Shown: in pieces, positions 43,384 to 51,987 of the stretch | Numbering within the stretch: position 1 is the first letter of the stretch | Layout of the letters: each line of letters starts with the position of its first letter | Source: Pelagibius sp036570545 | Lineage (GTDB): Bacteria; Pseudomonadota; Alphaproteobacteria; Kiloniellales; Kiloniellaceae | Assembly: GCA_036570545.1 (NCBI GenBank) | Contig: DATCXZ010000092.1 | Location: 5,589-69,588, forward strand | Reading direction: 5' to 3' | DNA: 64,000 nucleotides | Translations under genes and position numbers: made by a program | The notes under the pieces: generated by a model | The model's database searches: none | Seen by the model: only the letters and a program-made list of their open reading frames with translations | Told to the model about the DNA's origin: nothing

Positions 43384-43896
43384 ATGATACGCGAGACGAT
43401 GGAGATCGGGGTGCTCGTCGAATACCGGAAACTGAAGAATCCCTGGATCGATCATGCGTGGATGCCGTCCGCCGTACTCGTGGGCGCGCCGGCCGCCGCA
43501 CCCTGGACGGTCCTCGACGCCACGCCGCAGGCCACCCGGTACTACGCCGGCCCGTTCCAGCTCGAATTTTTCAGCACCGATACCGGCAGCTACCGCGACA
43601 ATCTCGGTTCGGCGCGCCCGTGCATCTGGGTTTCCCTCCGGCCCTCGGATGCTCCACCGGGCATTGCCCTGCAGACCGTCACCGCGGACCCCGCCGAAGG
43701 CGAGGCGCTGACGGAGCCCGGGACGGATATCATCGAGGCGGTTCCGATGCCGCAGGCGATCCAGGCTCGTCTCGCCGCCTTCGTGGAGGCCCACCACGTC
43801 GAGCGGCCCTTTACCAAGCGCAAGCGCGATCGCACCGATCCGGAGGTTCTTGCAACAGGAGTGCGGGGTTCTCGCATCTCGGATGGTGACGGATGA
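43384..43896 (+). CDS. DUF3305 protein of formate dehydrogenase cluster
   Basis: A 170-residue soluble protein with the DUF3305 opening GVLVEYRKLKNPWIDHAWMP and PFQLEFFSTDTGSYRDNL followed by SARPCIWVSLRP. The C-terminus is charged (FTKRKRDRTDPEVL). Function unknown; it is conserved with DUF3306, TorD and FDH genes, suggesting a role in enzyme maturation. Its stop overlaps the DUF3306 start as ATGA. Confidence 0.85.
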   Translation: MIRETMEIGVLVEYRKLKNPWIDHAWMPSAVLVGAPAAAPWTVLDATPQATRYYAGPFQLEFFSTDTGSYRDNLGSARPCIWVSLRPSDAPPGIALQTVTADPAEGEALTEPGTDIIEAVPMPQAIQARLAAFVEAHHVERPFTKRKRDRTDPEVLATGVRGSRISDGDG

Positions 43897-44531
43897 GCAC
43901 CGGAGACGACAGCCTCTTCGCCCGCTGGTCGCGCCGCAAGCAGGCGATGCGGAAGAGTGATGCTGCAAGACCCGATGAGGCCGCCCATGCCGCGGATTCC
44001 TCTGTCGCCAAAGCGGAGATTGCCGGTCCCAGTCGGCAGACTCCGGCGGTCGATCCGGTCGCTGTCGAGCCCCCCGGCCCCTTGCCTTCGCTGGAAAACC
44101 TCACCGCCGAAAGCGATCTCACCGCGTTCCTACGCGAAGGCGTTCCGGAGTCCTTGAAAAAGGCCGCCCTTAGGAAGATGTGGTTGCTCGACCCGGCGAT
44201 CCGCGATCATGTCGGCCTCGCCGAATGCACCTGGGATTTCAATCGGCCGGGTTCCATCCCAGGTTTCGGCCCTATCGGGGCCACGGCTTTTGCGCCGGGA
44301 TTCTTTTCCCGGCCGGCCATTGCGGAAGCAGCAGGTCCGGAAGCCCCGGTGCCATCCGCGCAAGCCCCTGAAATTGCGGCTACACCAGTGACAACGGCCG
44401 AGCCGGATGACGCAGCGGACATTCAGCCGCAGGAGAGCGCCGCCCCAGATGCTCGTGCCAAAGCCGCCAATCGGATCGAAACGGTACAGAGGACGACTGG
44501 GCGTCACGGCGGCGCTCTGCCTCGCAAATAG
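43893..44531 (+). CDS. DUF3306 protein of formate dehydrogenase cluster
   Basis: A 212-residue protein. The N-terminus FARWSRRKQAMR leads to a Pro/Ala-rich linker, then the conserved DUF3306 core PSLENLTAESDLTAFLREGV and ALRKMWLLDPAIRDHVGLAE, followed by an Ala/Pro-rich low-complexity tail (about 150-212). Probably disordered outside the core. It is translationally coupled to DUF3305. Unknown function in FDH assembly. Confidence 0.85.
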   Translation: MSTGDDSLFARWSRRKQAMRKSDAARPDEAAHAADSSVAKAEIAGPSRQTPAVDPVAVEPPGPLPSLENLTAESDLTAFLREGVPESLKKAALRKMWLLDPAIRDHVGLAECTWDFNRPGSIPGFGPIGATAFAPGFFSRPAIAEAAGPEAPVPSAQAPEIAATPVTTAEPDDAADIQPQESAAPDARAKAANRIETVQRTTGRHGGALPRK

Positions 44532-44637
44532 CGCGCGAGGACATGCCCAGGGCCAAAACGCCGACGCGGAGCCACCGCGTTGCCGATCATGTCGGGGGGC
44601 AGTTGAAACCATCTTAGGCAGGTGCATATTAGCCTTC

Positions 44638-45468
44638 ATGTCTAGTGGTCGCACCACCAAGACCAGAAGGATGGACAAGAGTCCGGGCCTGGAAGAAGCG
44701 ATCAGAGCAGCGGGAGGCATCCCCGCACTCGCCCACGCACTCGACGTAGCCCTGCCCTCTGTCTCCGCCTGGCGGCACCTTCCCGAGAAACACGTTTCCG
44801 ATGTCGAGGCGCTGACCGGCGTCGAGCGGCGCGTTCTGCGCCCCGATCTCTATCCCGAGTCCGGGATGACCGCTGCGGCGGGACGCGACGAGATCGACCT
44901 AGCGCGGTCGGATGAATATGCGCTGCTCGCTTCGCTCCTGCTGCGCGCTCCCGATTCCGCGATTCTGGCGCGGCTCTCGCGTCTGGAGGGCACCGAGACA
45001 CCGCTCGGCGCAAGCCATATTGCTCTCGCCGAAGCAGCGCATTCCGTCTCCGTCGAAACGGTGGAGCGCGAGTATTTCGACCTCTTTCTCGGTGTCGGGC
45101 GAGGGGAACTACTTCCTTACGCCTCCTATTACCTAACGGGATTCCTGAATGAGCGGCCGCTCGCGCGGTTACGGGCGGATCTGAAACGGCTGGGCCTGGA
45201 GCGCGCCGAAAGCCACTTCGACCCCGAGGACCATCTCGGCACGCTCTGCGAAATCATGAGCGGCTTCGCCGGCGGCCTGCTCGAGGCCTCAACCTCCGAC
45301 GAAGGCGAATTCTTCGCCGCGCATATCGCGCCCTGGGCGAGCCGCTTCTTCGCCGACCTGGAGAAGGCGCATTTCGCCGGATTCTACAAGGCCGTCGGAG
45401 CACTGGGGCGGACCTTCGTCGACATCGAGACGGAGGGTTTCGCCTTAGGGACCCGCCGGCGCGCGTGA
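44638..45468 (+). CDS. HTH-TorD fusion: Cro/YdaS-like domain with formate dehydrogenase chaperone
   Basis: A 276-residue protein. Residues about 15-70 look like a YdaS/Cro-type helix-turn-helix (LEEAIRAAGGIPALAHALDV, ALPSVSAWRHLPEKH, VERRVLRPDLYP). Residues about 90-270 are a TorD/DmsD-type chaperone with EYALLASLLLRAPD, VEREYFDLFLGVGRGELLPY, ASYYLTGFLNERPLARLR, SHFDPEDHLGTLCEIMSGF and AHFAGFYKAVGALGRTFV. TorD proteins bind Tat signals and insert the molybdenum cofactor. The added HTH suggests the chaperone may also act on DNA. An internal ATG at 44671 is an alternative start. Confidence 0.82.
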   Translation: MSSGRTTKTRRMDKSPGLEEAIRAAGGIPALAHALDVALPSVSAWRHLPEKHVSDVEALTGVERRVLRPDLYPESGMTAAAGRDEIDLARSDEYALLASLLLRAPDSAILARLSRLEGTETPLGASHIALAEAAHSVSVETVEREYFDLFLGVGRGELLPYASYYLTGFLNERPLARLRADLKRLGLERAESHFDPEDHLGTLCEIMSGFAGGLLEASTSDEGEFFAAHIAPWASRFFADLEKAHFAGFYKAVGALGRTFVDIETEGFALGTRRRA

Positions 45469-45528
45469 AGGATAGACAAGGCAGCGGGCGTCAGGCCAAG
45501 GAGTCGGCACTTCAAGGAGGACGAGCGG

Positions 45529-45747
45529 ATGCATGACAAGCAAAAGACGACAATGAACCGCCGCAGCTTTCTCGGTGTAGTCGGCGGCATGTCCACGGCC
45601 GTCGCCGCCACTGCCGCTGCGACCTTCGATTCGACCGAAGCCCAGGCTTACGACCCCGGCGAGGAAGGGATGAAAACCCGCTACCGGGAAACGGACCACG
45701 TCAAAACCTTCTACCGCGTGAACGGATATCGAACACAAGACAAGTGA
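45529..45747 (+). CDS. Small Tat-signal protein of formate dehydrogenase cluster
   Basis: A 72-residue protein with a twin-arginine signal (MNRRSFLGVVGGMSTAVAAT) and a short mature part rich in charged residues (YDPGEEGMKTRYRETDHVKT, FYRVNGYRT). Such small Tat proteins regularly precede Fdh3-type catalytic genes. They may be a FDH-associated subunit of unknown role. AAGGAGG lies 8 bases before the ATG. It ends 7 bases before fdhA. Confidence 0.85.
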   Translation: MHDKQKTTMNRRSFLGVVGGMSTAVAATAAATFDSTEAQAYDPGEEGMKTRYRETDHVKTFYRVNGYRTQDK

Positions 45748-45754
45748 GGGTGCG

Positions 45755-48670
45755 ATGCTGACCAAGCGGAGGGACGGCCAGGCCCGTCGCACAAGACTTC
45801 AGAATCTGACGGCGGTGATCGGGCCAGTACCTGTCAATCGTCGAGCCTTCCTGCAACGCTCCGGTCTCGTGGCGGGCGGGCTGGCGGCGGCCGGTACTTT
45901 TCAACTCGGCACCATCAGGAAAGTCGCGGCGATCAGCCCGCCTCAACCGGGCATACCGATCGAGATAAAAAAGAGCATCTGCACGCATTGCGCGGTCGGC
46001 TGCACGGTGACTGCCGAAGTGCAGAACGGGGTGTGGACCGGTCAGGAGCCGACTTGGGACAGCCCGATCAACCGGGGCTCGCATTGCGTCAAGGGCGCCA
46101 GCGTGCGCGAGCTCGTGCACAGTGATCGCCGACTCAAATATCCGCTCAAGCTGGTCGACGGCCAGTGGCAGCGGGTCTCCTGGGATGAAGCCATCGGCGG
46201 GATCGGCGACAAGCTGATGGAGATCCGCGAGAAGTCCGGGCCGGAATCCGTTTATTGGATGGGTTCGGCAAAGTTCTCCAACGAAGGCACCTATCTCTTC
46301 CGCAAGCTCGCCGCCTTCTGGGGCACCAACAACCAGGATCACCAGGCACGCATCTGCCATTCGACGACCGTGTCGGGCGTAGCCAATACCTGGGGCTACG
46401 GCGCGATGACCAACTCTTTCAACGACATTCGCAACGCCAAGACGCTCATCATAATGGGCGGCAATCCCGCGGAGGCCCATCCCGTCTCGTTGCAGCACCT
46501 GCTCGAGGGCAAGGAGCTCAACAAGGCAAACTTCATCGTCATCGATCCGCGGTTTACCCGCACTGCTGCACATGCGACCAAGTATGTGCGCATTCGCTCC
46601 GGCACCGATATCGCGGTGCTCTGGGGCATGCTCTGGCACATCTTCGAGAACGGATGGGAGGACAAGGAATTCATCGCCCAGCGAGTCTACGCGATGGACG
46701 ATATCCGCGAGGAGGTGAAGAAGTATCCGCCGGACGAGGTGGAACGCATATCCGGCGTATCCGGCGACCAATTGAAGCAGGTCGCCGAGATGTTCGCTAC
46801 ACAGAAGCCGGCGACACTGATCTGGTGCATGGGGCAGACGCAGCATACGGTGGGCACCGCCAACGTGCGCGCAAGCTGCGTCCTCTGCCTTGCAACCGGC
46901 AATGTCGGCAAGACCGGCACCGGCGCCAACATCTTTCGCGGCCACGACAACGTGCAGGGTGCGACGGACATCGGGCTCGATGTCGTCACCCTGCCGTTCT
47001 ATTACGGCCTGACGGAAGGCGCCTGGAAACACTGGTCGCGCGTCTGGGAGGTCGACTACGACTATCTGGTCTCGCGCTTCGATTCCAAGGAGATGATGGA
47101 GACTCCGGGCATCCCGCTGACGCGGTGGTTCGATGGCGTTCTACTGCCGAAGGACGACGTCGAGCAGAGGGACAATCTGCGCGCCATGTTCGTGCAGGGC
47201 CATGCCAGCAACAGCATCACACGCATGCCGGAATCGGTAAAGGCGCTGGAGAAGCTCGACCTTCTTGTCGTTGCGGACCCGCATCCGACAACCTGGGCGG
47301 CGCTCGCGGTCAAGGGCGGACGCAAGGAAAACACCTATCTGCTGCCGGTGTGCACGCAGTTGGAGACGTCCGGCTCGCGCGTGGCCTCCAACCGCTCGCT
47401 GCAGTGGGGCGAGCAGATCGTCAAGCCGAGCTTCGAGATGAAGGACGACTACCAGGTCATTTATCTGCTGGCGCAGAAGCTCGGTTTCGCCGACCTGATG
47501 TTCAAGAACATGAAGGTCGAAGGCGACCGGCCCGTGCCCGAGGACGTGTTGCGGGAGATGAACCGCGGGAGTTGGTCGACCGGCTATTGCGGGCAGTCGC
47601 CCGAGCGTCTCAAGGCGCATATGCGCAACCAGGCCAAGTTCGACTTGGTTACGCTGCGCGCGCCGAAGGACGATCCGGAGGTCGGCGGCGACTATTACGG
47701 CCTTCCCTGGCCCTGCTGGGGCAAGCCGGAACTCCGGCATCCGGGCACGGCCAATCTCTACGACACGAGCCTTCACGTCATGGATGGCGGAAGCCCGTTC
47801 CGAGCCCGTTTCGGCGTGGAGCGAGATGGCGAGACGCTTCTCGCGGAGGGGTCCTACACGAAGGGCTCGGAGCTGACCGACGGCTATCCGGAGTTCACGA
47901 TGGCCGTGTTGAAGAAGCTCGGCTGGGACCGGGACCTGACACCAGAGGAACGCACTGTCATCGAGCGGGTCGGCGGCGACACCATTGACAAGGTGAGCTG
48001 GTCGACCGACCTGTCCGGCGGTATTCAGCGGGTGGTGCTCAGCCATGGCTGCCACCCGTATGGCAACGGCAAGGCGCGCGCAAAGGCGTGGAACCTGCCC
48101 GATCCGATCCCCGTCCACCGCGAGCCGATCTATACGCCGAGGGTGGATCTGGTCGCGAAGTATCCGACACTTCCCGATGCCAGACAGTTCCGGCTGCCGA
48201 ATATCGGCTTCAGCGTGCAGCAGGCGGCGATCGAGAAAGGCATCGCGAAGGACTTTCCGTTGATCCTCACCTCCGGTCGGCTCGTCGAGTACGAGGGCGG
48301 CGGCGAAGAGACGCGCTCGAACCGGTGGCTGGCCGAGTTGCAGCAGGAGATGTTCGTGGAGATCAACCCGGGGGATGCCGCCGAGCGCGGCATCAGAGAC
48401 GGCACCTGGGTGTGGGTAACCGGCGCCGAGAACAGCTCGCAGGCGAGGGTGAAGGCTCTCGTGACGGAGCGCGTCGGCAAGGGCGTCACCTTCATGCCGT
48501 TCCATTTCGGCGGCTGGTTCCAGGGTGAGGATTTGCGGGCGGCCTATCCACAGGGCACCGACCCCTTTGTGCTCGGCGATAGCGCCAATGCAATCACGAC
48601 ATACGGTTACGACCCGGTTACCGGGATGCAGGAACCCAAAGTCACGCTCTGCCAGGTCCGGCCAGCGTGA
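45755..48670 (+). CDS. fdhA: Formate dehydrogenase catalytic subunit (Mo/W-bis-MGD, 4Fe-4S)
   Basis: A 971-residue periplasmic catalytic subunit oxidising formate to CO2. A Tat-like N-terminus (NRRAFLQRSGLVAGGLAA) precedes the 4Fe-4S motif ICTHCAVGCTVTAEVQ...GSHCVKG. The likely metal ligand Cys is in ARICHSTTVSGVANTWGYGA, where selenocysteine is found in some homologues; here TGC encodes it. Other MGD-site stretches include IMGGNPAEAHPVS, FIVIDPRFTRTA and the C-terminal MPFHFGGWFQGEDL. It lies in the order TorD-Tat-A-B-gamma, typical of Fdh3/FdhABC enzymes of proteobacteria. Confidence 0.95.
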   Translation: MLTKRRDGQARRTRLQNLTAVIGPVPVNRRAFLQRSGLVAGGLAAAGTFQLGTIRKVAAISPPQPGIPIEIKKSICTHCAVGCTVTAEVQNGVWTGQEPTWDSPINRGSHCVKGASVRELVHSDRRLKYPLKLVDGQWQRVSWDEAIGGIGDKLMEIREKSGPESVYWMGSAKFSNEGTYLFRKLAAFWGTNNQDHQARICHSTTVSGVANTWGYGAMTNSFNDIRNAKTLIIMGGNPAEAHPVSLQHLLEGKELNKANFIVIDPRFTRTAAHATKYVRIRSGTDIAVLWGMLWHIFENGWEDKEFIAQRVYAMDDIREEVKKYPPDEVERISGVSGDQLKQVAEMFATQKPATLIWCMGQTQHTVGTANVRASCVLCLATGNVGKTGTGANIFRGHDNVQGATDIGLDVVTLPFYYGLTEGAWKHWSRVWEVDYDYLVSRFDSKEMMETPGIPLTRWFDGVLLPKDDVEQRDNLRAMFVQGHASNSITRMPESVKALEKLDLLVVADPHPTTWAALAVKGGRKENTYLLPVCTQLETSGSRVASNRSLQWGEQIVKPSFEMKDDYQVIYLLAQKLGFADLMFKNMKVEGDRPVPEDVLREMNRGSWSTGYCGQSPERLKAHMRNQAKFDLVTLRAPKDDPEVGGDYYGLPWPCWGKPELRHPGTANLYDTSLHVMDGGSPFRARFGVERDGETLLAEGSYTKGSELTDGYPEFTMAVLKKLGWDRDLTPEERTVIERVGGDTIDKVSWSTDLSGGIQRVVLSHGCHPYGNGKARAKAWNLPDPIPVHREPIYTPRVDLVAKYPTLPDARQFRLPNIGFSVQQAAIEKGIAKDFPLILTSGRLVEYEGGGEETRSNRWLAELQQEMFVEINPGDAAERGIRDGTWVWVTGAENSSQARVKALVTERVGKGVTFMPFHFGGWFQGEDLRAAYPQGTDPFVLGDSANAITTYGYDPVTGMQEPKVTLCQVRPA

Positions 48671-48686
48671 GCAGGAGGAACGACAC

Positions 48687-49283
48687 ATGGCCCGGATGAA
48701 ATTCCTTTGCGATGCCGACCGCTGCATCGAGTGCAACGCCTGCGTCACCGCATGCAAGAACGAGCATGACGTGCCGTGGGGCATCAATCGCCGCCGTGTC
48801 GTCACAATCAACGACGGCAAGATCGGCGAGCGCTCGGTCTCCATGGCCTGCATGCATTGCACCGACGCACCCTGCGCGGCGGTCTGCCCGGTCGACTGCT
48901 TCTACACCACGGCGGACGGCGTGGTGCTGCATTCGAAGGATCTCTGTATCGGCTGCGGCTACTGCTTCTACGCCTGCCCGTTCGGAGCACCGCAATATCC
49001 GCGTACCGGCAATTTCAGCTCGCGCGGGAAAATGGACAAATGCACTTTTTGCGCCGGGGGCCCGGAGCCCGATTCCACAGAGGCCGAATACGCGAAGTAC
49101 GGCGCCAACCGGCTGGCCGAAGGCAAGCTGCCGCTTTGCGCCGAGATGTGCTCGACCAAATCGCTGCTTGCCGGCGACGGCGAGATCATCGCCTCGATCT
49201 ACAGGGAGCGGGTTACGACGCGCGGCTACGGCTCGGGCGCCTGGGGTTGGGAGACGGCCTATTTCGAGACGGTCGACGTCTGA
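48687..49283 (+). CDS. fdhB: Formate dehydrogenase iron-sulfur subunit
   Basis: A 198-residue electron-transfer subunit with four 4Fe-4S clusters: CIECNACVTACKNEH, CMHCTDAPCAAVCPVDC, CIGCGYCFYACPFGAP and CTFCAGGP...CAEMC. It has no signal peptide and is presumably carried out with FdhA on the Tat route. AGGAGGA is 7 bases before the ATG. It follows fdhA by 16 bases and passes electrons to the cytochrome b subunit. Confidence 0.95.
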   Translation: MARMKFLCDADRCIECNACVTACKNEHDVPWGINRRRVVTINDGKIGERSVSMACMHCTDAPCAAVCPVDCFYTTADGVVLHSKDLCIGCGYCFYACPFGAPQYPRTGNFSSRGKMDKCTFCAGGPEPDSTEAEYAKYGANRLAEGKLPLCAEMCSTKSLLAGDGEIIASIYRERVTTRGYGSGAWGWETAYFETVDV

Positions 49284-49339
49284 CGAACGGGTGGTTTCGG
49301 TCCGCCTGTAACGCCATAAGCCTGGAAAGGGTAGAGAGG

Positions 49340-50371
49340 ATGCAAAGCTTGGAGCGCGCGCGACCGATCTGGCCGATTCTGGCTGCGGTCGTTCTGTCAT
49401 TTGGACTGCTTGTCGCGTCCGGCGCCGCGCGCGGCCAATCGCAGAGCAACCCCACCGCGCAAGCGGTGACGGAACAGCAGCTTTTGCAAGAGCTGAACAG
49501 GATCCAGGGCCGCATAACCATACCGGACGACAAGGCAGCGATTCTGCAGCAGCCCCAGGGCCGGGACTACCAGAGCTTCCACGAGGACGCCCTGCCCTGG
49601 ATCGGCGGTATCGCGGTGCTTGGCATGCTGCTGCTGCTCGCTCTCTTCTATTTCTTCAGGGGACGTATCCGCACGCAGGGCCGGGACTCCGGCGTCATGA
49701 TCCAGCGCTTCAACGTGGTGGAGCGCCTCACCCACTGGATGACGGCAACGGCCTTCATCGTCCTCGCGATCACCGGTCTGAACTACGTCTTCGGCAAGCG
49801 CCTGCTCATGCCGCTGATCGGCGCCGACGCCTTCTCAGCCTGGTCGCAGTGGTCGAAACTCGCCCATGCCTCCATCTCCTGGGTCCTCATGGCGGGCGTT
49901 TTGATCATGCTGGTCGTATGGATCAAGGACAATCTCCCCGATCGTTACGACTTGGCCTGGCTGAAGGCCGGCGGTGGCATGTTCGACAAGAGCAACAAGA
50001 CGCATCCTCCCGCGACGCGGTTCAATGCTGGCCAGAAGCTGATTTTCTGGGCGGTCGTCGTCGGGGGAGCGGCGCTTTCCGTATCTGGCATCCTGCTCCT
50101 CTTTCCGTTCTCTCTCGCGGATATCAACGGGATGCAGATCGCGCAATACTTCCACGCTACGGCCGGCATGGCGATGATCGCCGTCATTCTGGCGCATATC
50201 TATATCGGCACGCTCGGCATGGAAGGCGCGTACCAGGCCATGGGCAGAGGCGAGGTCGATCTCACCTGGGCAAAGGAACACCATCCGATCTGGGTGGAGC
50301 AGAAACAGGCAAGAACCGAAGACGGCCACTCACAGGCGCCGCGACGCACGGCAACGACACCGGCTGAATGA
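49340..50371 (+). CDS. fdhC: Formate dehydrogenase gamma subunit (cytochrome b556)
   Basis: A 343-residue membrane anchor. A signal-like N-terminus (WPILAAVVLSFGLLVASGAA) and a periplasmic segment are followed by a helix near 90-110 and a four-helix cytochrome b domain with haem-ligand histidines in VERLTHWMTATAFIVLAITG, KLAHASISWVLMAGV and QYFHATAGMAMIAVILAHIY. It transfers electrons from FdhB to quinone. It is the last gene of the FDH operon; a short basic, Pro-rich tail ends the protein. Confidence 0.92.
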   Translation: MQSLERARPIWPILAAVVLSFGLLVASGAARGQSQSNPTAQAVTEQQLLQELNRIQGRITIPDDKAAILQQPQGRDYQSFHEDALPWIGGIAVLGMLLLLALFYFFRGRIRTQGRDSGVMIQRFNVVERLTHWMTATAFIVLAITGLNYVFGKRLLMPLIGADAFSAWSQWSKLAHASISWVLMAGVLIMLVVWIKDNLPDRYDLAWLKAGGGMFDKSNKTHPPATRFNAGQKLIFWAVVVGGAALSVSGILLLFPFSLADINGMQIAQYFHATAGMAMIAVILAHIYIGTLGMEGAYQAMGRGEVDLTWAKEHHPIWVEQKQARTEDGHSQAPRRTATTPAE

Positions 50372-50399
50372 GCTGCCACTAACGGCGAGGCCGGGCATT

Positions 50400-50603
50400 T
50401 CAGCCGCGCGTGCCATCGACCGCGGCCCGCACGTCGTTCTCGCCGGTCCAGCGCGGGCCCACGAGGTTCGAGCCCGGGTCGTCCACACGCGTGCTTGTCG
50501 AGCTATATGCCTGCCATGACAGCTTCGGCTCCAAGGGCAGAAAATATCCGAGCCCTATCGCAACCAAGACGGAAACGGCAATTCCGATCACGAGCACTTT
50601 CAT
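50400..50603 (-). CDS. Hypothetical single-helix membrane peptide
   Basis: A 67-residue protein beginning MKVLVIGIAVSVLVAIGLGY, one N-terminal membrane helix, then a short polar tail (LSWQAYSSTSTRVDDPGSNL, VGPRWTGEND). Not recognised. GGTGG lies about 8 bases before the ATG; an in-frame GTG 12 bases upstream is an alternative. It lies 64 bases downstream of another small exported protein and converges with fdhC. Confidence 0.6.
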   Translation of the reverse strand: MKVLVIGIAVSVLVAIGLGYFLPLEPKLSWQAYSSTSTRVDDPGSNLVGPRWTGENDVRAAVDGTRG

Positions 50604-50667
50604 CGGGCTTTCCACCTTTCCATTCTACGCGGCCCCGCCGCCCGCGGGCTGTATTTGTCCAGCGGTA

Positions 50668-51183
50668 CTACTGCGGCGCCTTTTTCTGCTGATACTGCAG
50701 GTCGAGCGCGATCAGCGCGAGCAAGGGCGATGGCATCGCGACCCCGGCAAGCCTGAGCTGCCTGCCCGCGTCCCGGCAGGCCGGGATATCGTTGGCGCGG
50801 GCGAGACCTTCGGCTTCGGCGACGGTCATGATGGATTCCTTGCTCGTGCGCGCCGGCTCTGCCGGAACCGGTGCGCTCAGCCCCGACTTCTGCTGCGCAT
50901 TCTGCGCGCCGCTTTCGGCTGTGCGTGCCGAATTCGGTTCCGGTGCCGCGTGGGCAGGGTCGTTTTGTCCGGAGGCGTCCTGCGCCGATCCGCCTTTCTG
51001 CTCCCTTTCAACCGATTTGGGCGGCGGGGCCGGTTCCGGCGGGGAGGCCTTCATGAAGGCCACAAGCTCCGCGCAGAGATTTGCCGGCCCCGCGTTACCG
51101 GGCTTCTGAGCGGTGACGTCGGTCTGTGCGAAAGATGTCGAAGCCGACAGTGCAAAAATCGCTGCAAGGGCTGTTTTTCTCAT
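50668..51183 (-). CDS. Hypothetical exported protein
   Basis: A 171-residue protein with a clear Sec signal peptide (MRKTALAAIFALSASTSFAQ), a short conserved-looking stretch NLCAELVAFMKASPPEP, a long low-complexity middle (Pro, Ala, Gln, Ser-rich, about 50-115) and a C-terminal helical part with AEAEGLARANDIPACRDAGR and LLALIALDLQYQQ. Two cysteines may form a disulfide. No family assigned. It is probably cotranscribed with the 67-residue membrane peptide. Confidence 0.65.
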   Translation of the reverse strand: MRKTALAAIFALSASTSFAQTDVTAQKPGNAGPANLCAELVAFMKASPPEPAPPPKSVEREQKGGSAQDASGQNDPAHAAPEPNSARTAESGAQNAQQKSGLSAPVPAEPARTSKESIMTVAEAEGLARANDIPACRDAGRQLRLAGVAMPSPLLALIALDLQYQQKKAPQ

Positions 51184-51401
51184 CGCTTCGAACTCCTCAG
51201 CCGTGAGCCTGCCGATTAATCGGTTCGAATAACATAAATGTGGTCCAACGAAGGTGCCCTAGCAAGGTCTCCGCCGTGCAACCTGCCGGTTATTGGGAAG
51301 TTTCCGGCGCTGCGTCGGGGCCACCTTTGGAACGTTCACGACGCTTTTTCGTTGCTTGCAAAGTACGTCTCATGCCGGCCCTTCTCCCGGAGGAAGAGAC
51401 C

Positions 51402-51564
51402 ATGACGAAGACGGTGGCGGACTTCATGCTGGAGTGCCTGGCTGCCGACCCTGCCGCACCACATCACCAAGAGCCAGGTGAAGAGCTATGCCAAGGCGCT
51501 CCTGAAGGGCGATCCGGAAGCGCGCGCCATCGTCTGGCATACCCTCGAGCGTCGCCTGGTCTGA
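51402..51564 (+). pseudogene. ThDP-dependent enzyme reduced to its two ends by internal deletion
   Basis: The start MTKTVADFMLECLAA (ATG at 51402, GGAGGAAGA upstream) looks like the N-terminus of acetolactate-synthase/pyruvate-oxidase-like ThDP enzymes. Within 20 codons the DNA switches frame to LPHHITKSQVKSYAKALLKG, DPEARAIVWHTLERRLV and stop at 51562-51564, like the extreme C-terminus of the same family. Around 500 residues of the middle are missing. The junction lies near 51440-51452. The call depends on recognising short ends, so it is tentative. Confidence 0.5.
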
Positions 51565-51617
51565 AATCGCAAAGCGAGGCGCCTGTCGCTCGCATACCTC
51601 GAAGCAGGGAGACCGCC

Positions 51618-51830
51618 ATGAATGAGACGCTGCACCCGCCACAGGAGCAAAAACGTCAGCCAGGGCGCGAGAGCCAGATGGACCCGCCGCCCGACGACAT
51701 GCCGCGCTTCCCGGGCAGCGGCCGCCTCAACGGCAAGGTCGCCTTGATCACCGGTGGCGACAGCGGCATCGGCCGCGCGGTCGCTGTCGCCATGGCGCGC
51801 GAAAGCGCCTCCATTGCCTTACCTCTCGGT
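51618..51830 (+). pseudogene. Short-chain dehydrogenase/reductase, N-terminal fragment
   Basis: Starts MNETLHPPQEQKRQPGRESQ and has PRFPGSGRLNGKVALITGGD and SGIGRAVAVAMARESASIAL, the nucleotide-binding TGxxxGIG motif of the YhdG-type SDR family, which normally runs to about 285-300 residues. After about residue 70 the family likeness ends and the rest of the frame is Pro/Arg-rich. The catalytic Ser-Tyr-Lys part is absent. It follows the deleted ThDP gene, so this stretch has lost DNA repeatedly. Confidence 0.7.
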
Positions 51831-51987
51831 GCCCGCCTCGGCGGTGTGCCCGGCGCCTGTGACCCGCCACCATACACCCACCCAGCAGGCAAGCCGCAGG
51901 TCGTGCCGTCATGGCCTCCGAACATGGACGCCTCTTCGCGGGACCAACGGACGGCATGGCTGTCAGTTCCGGCGCCGCCGGAAAGCC

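Noticed and set aside
47141..48862. 573-codon minus-strand open frame
   Set aside because: Complement of fdhA; the plus-strand protein has unambiguous iron-sulfur and cofactor motifs.
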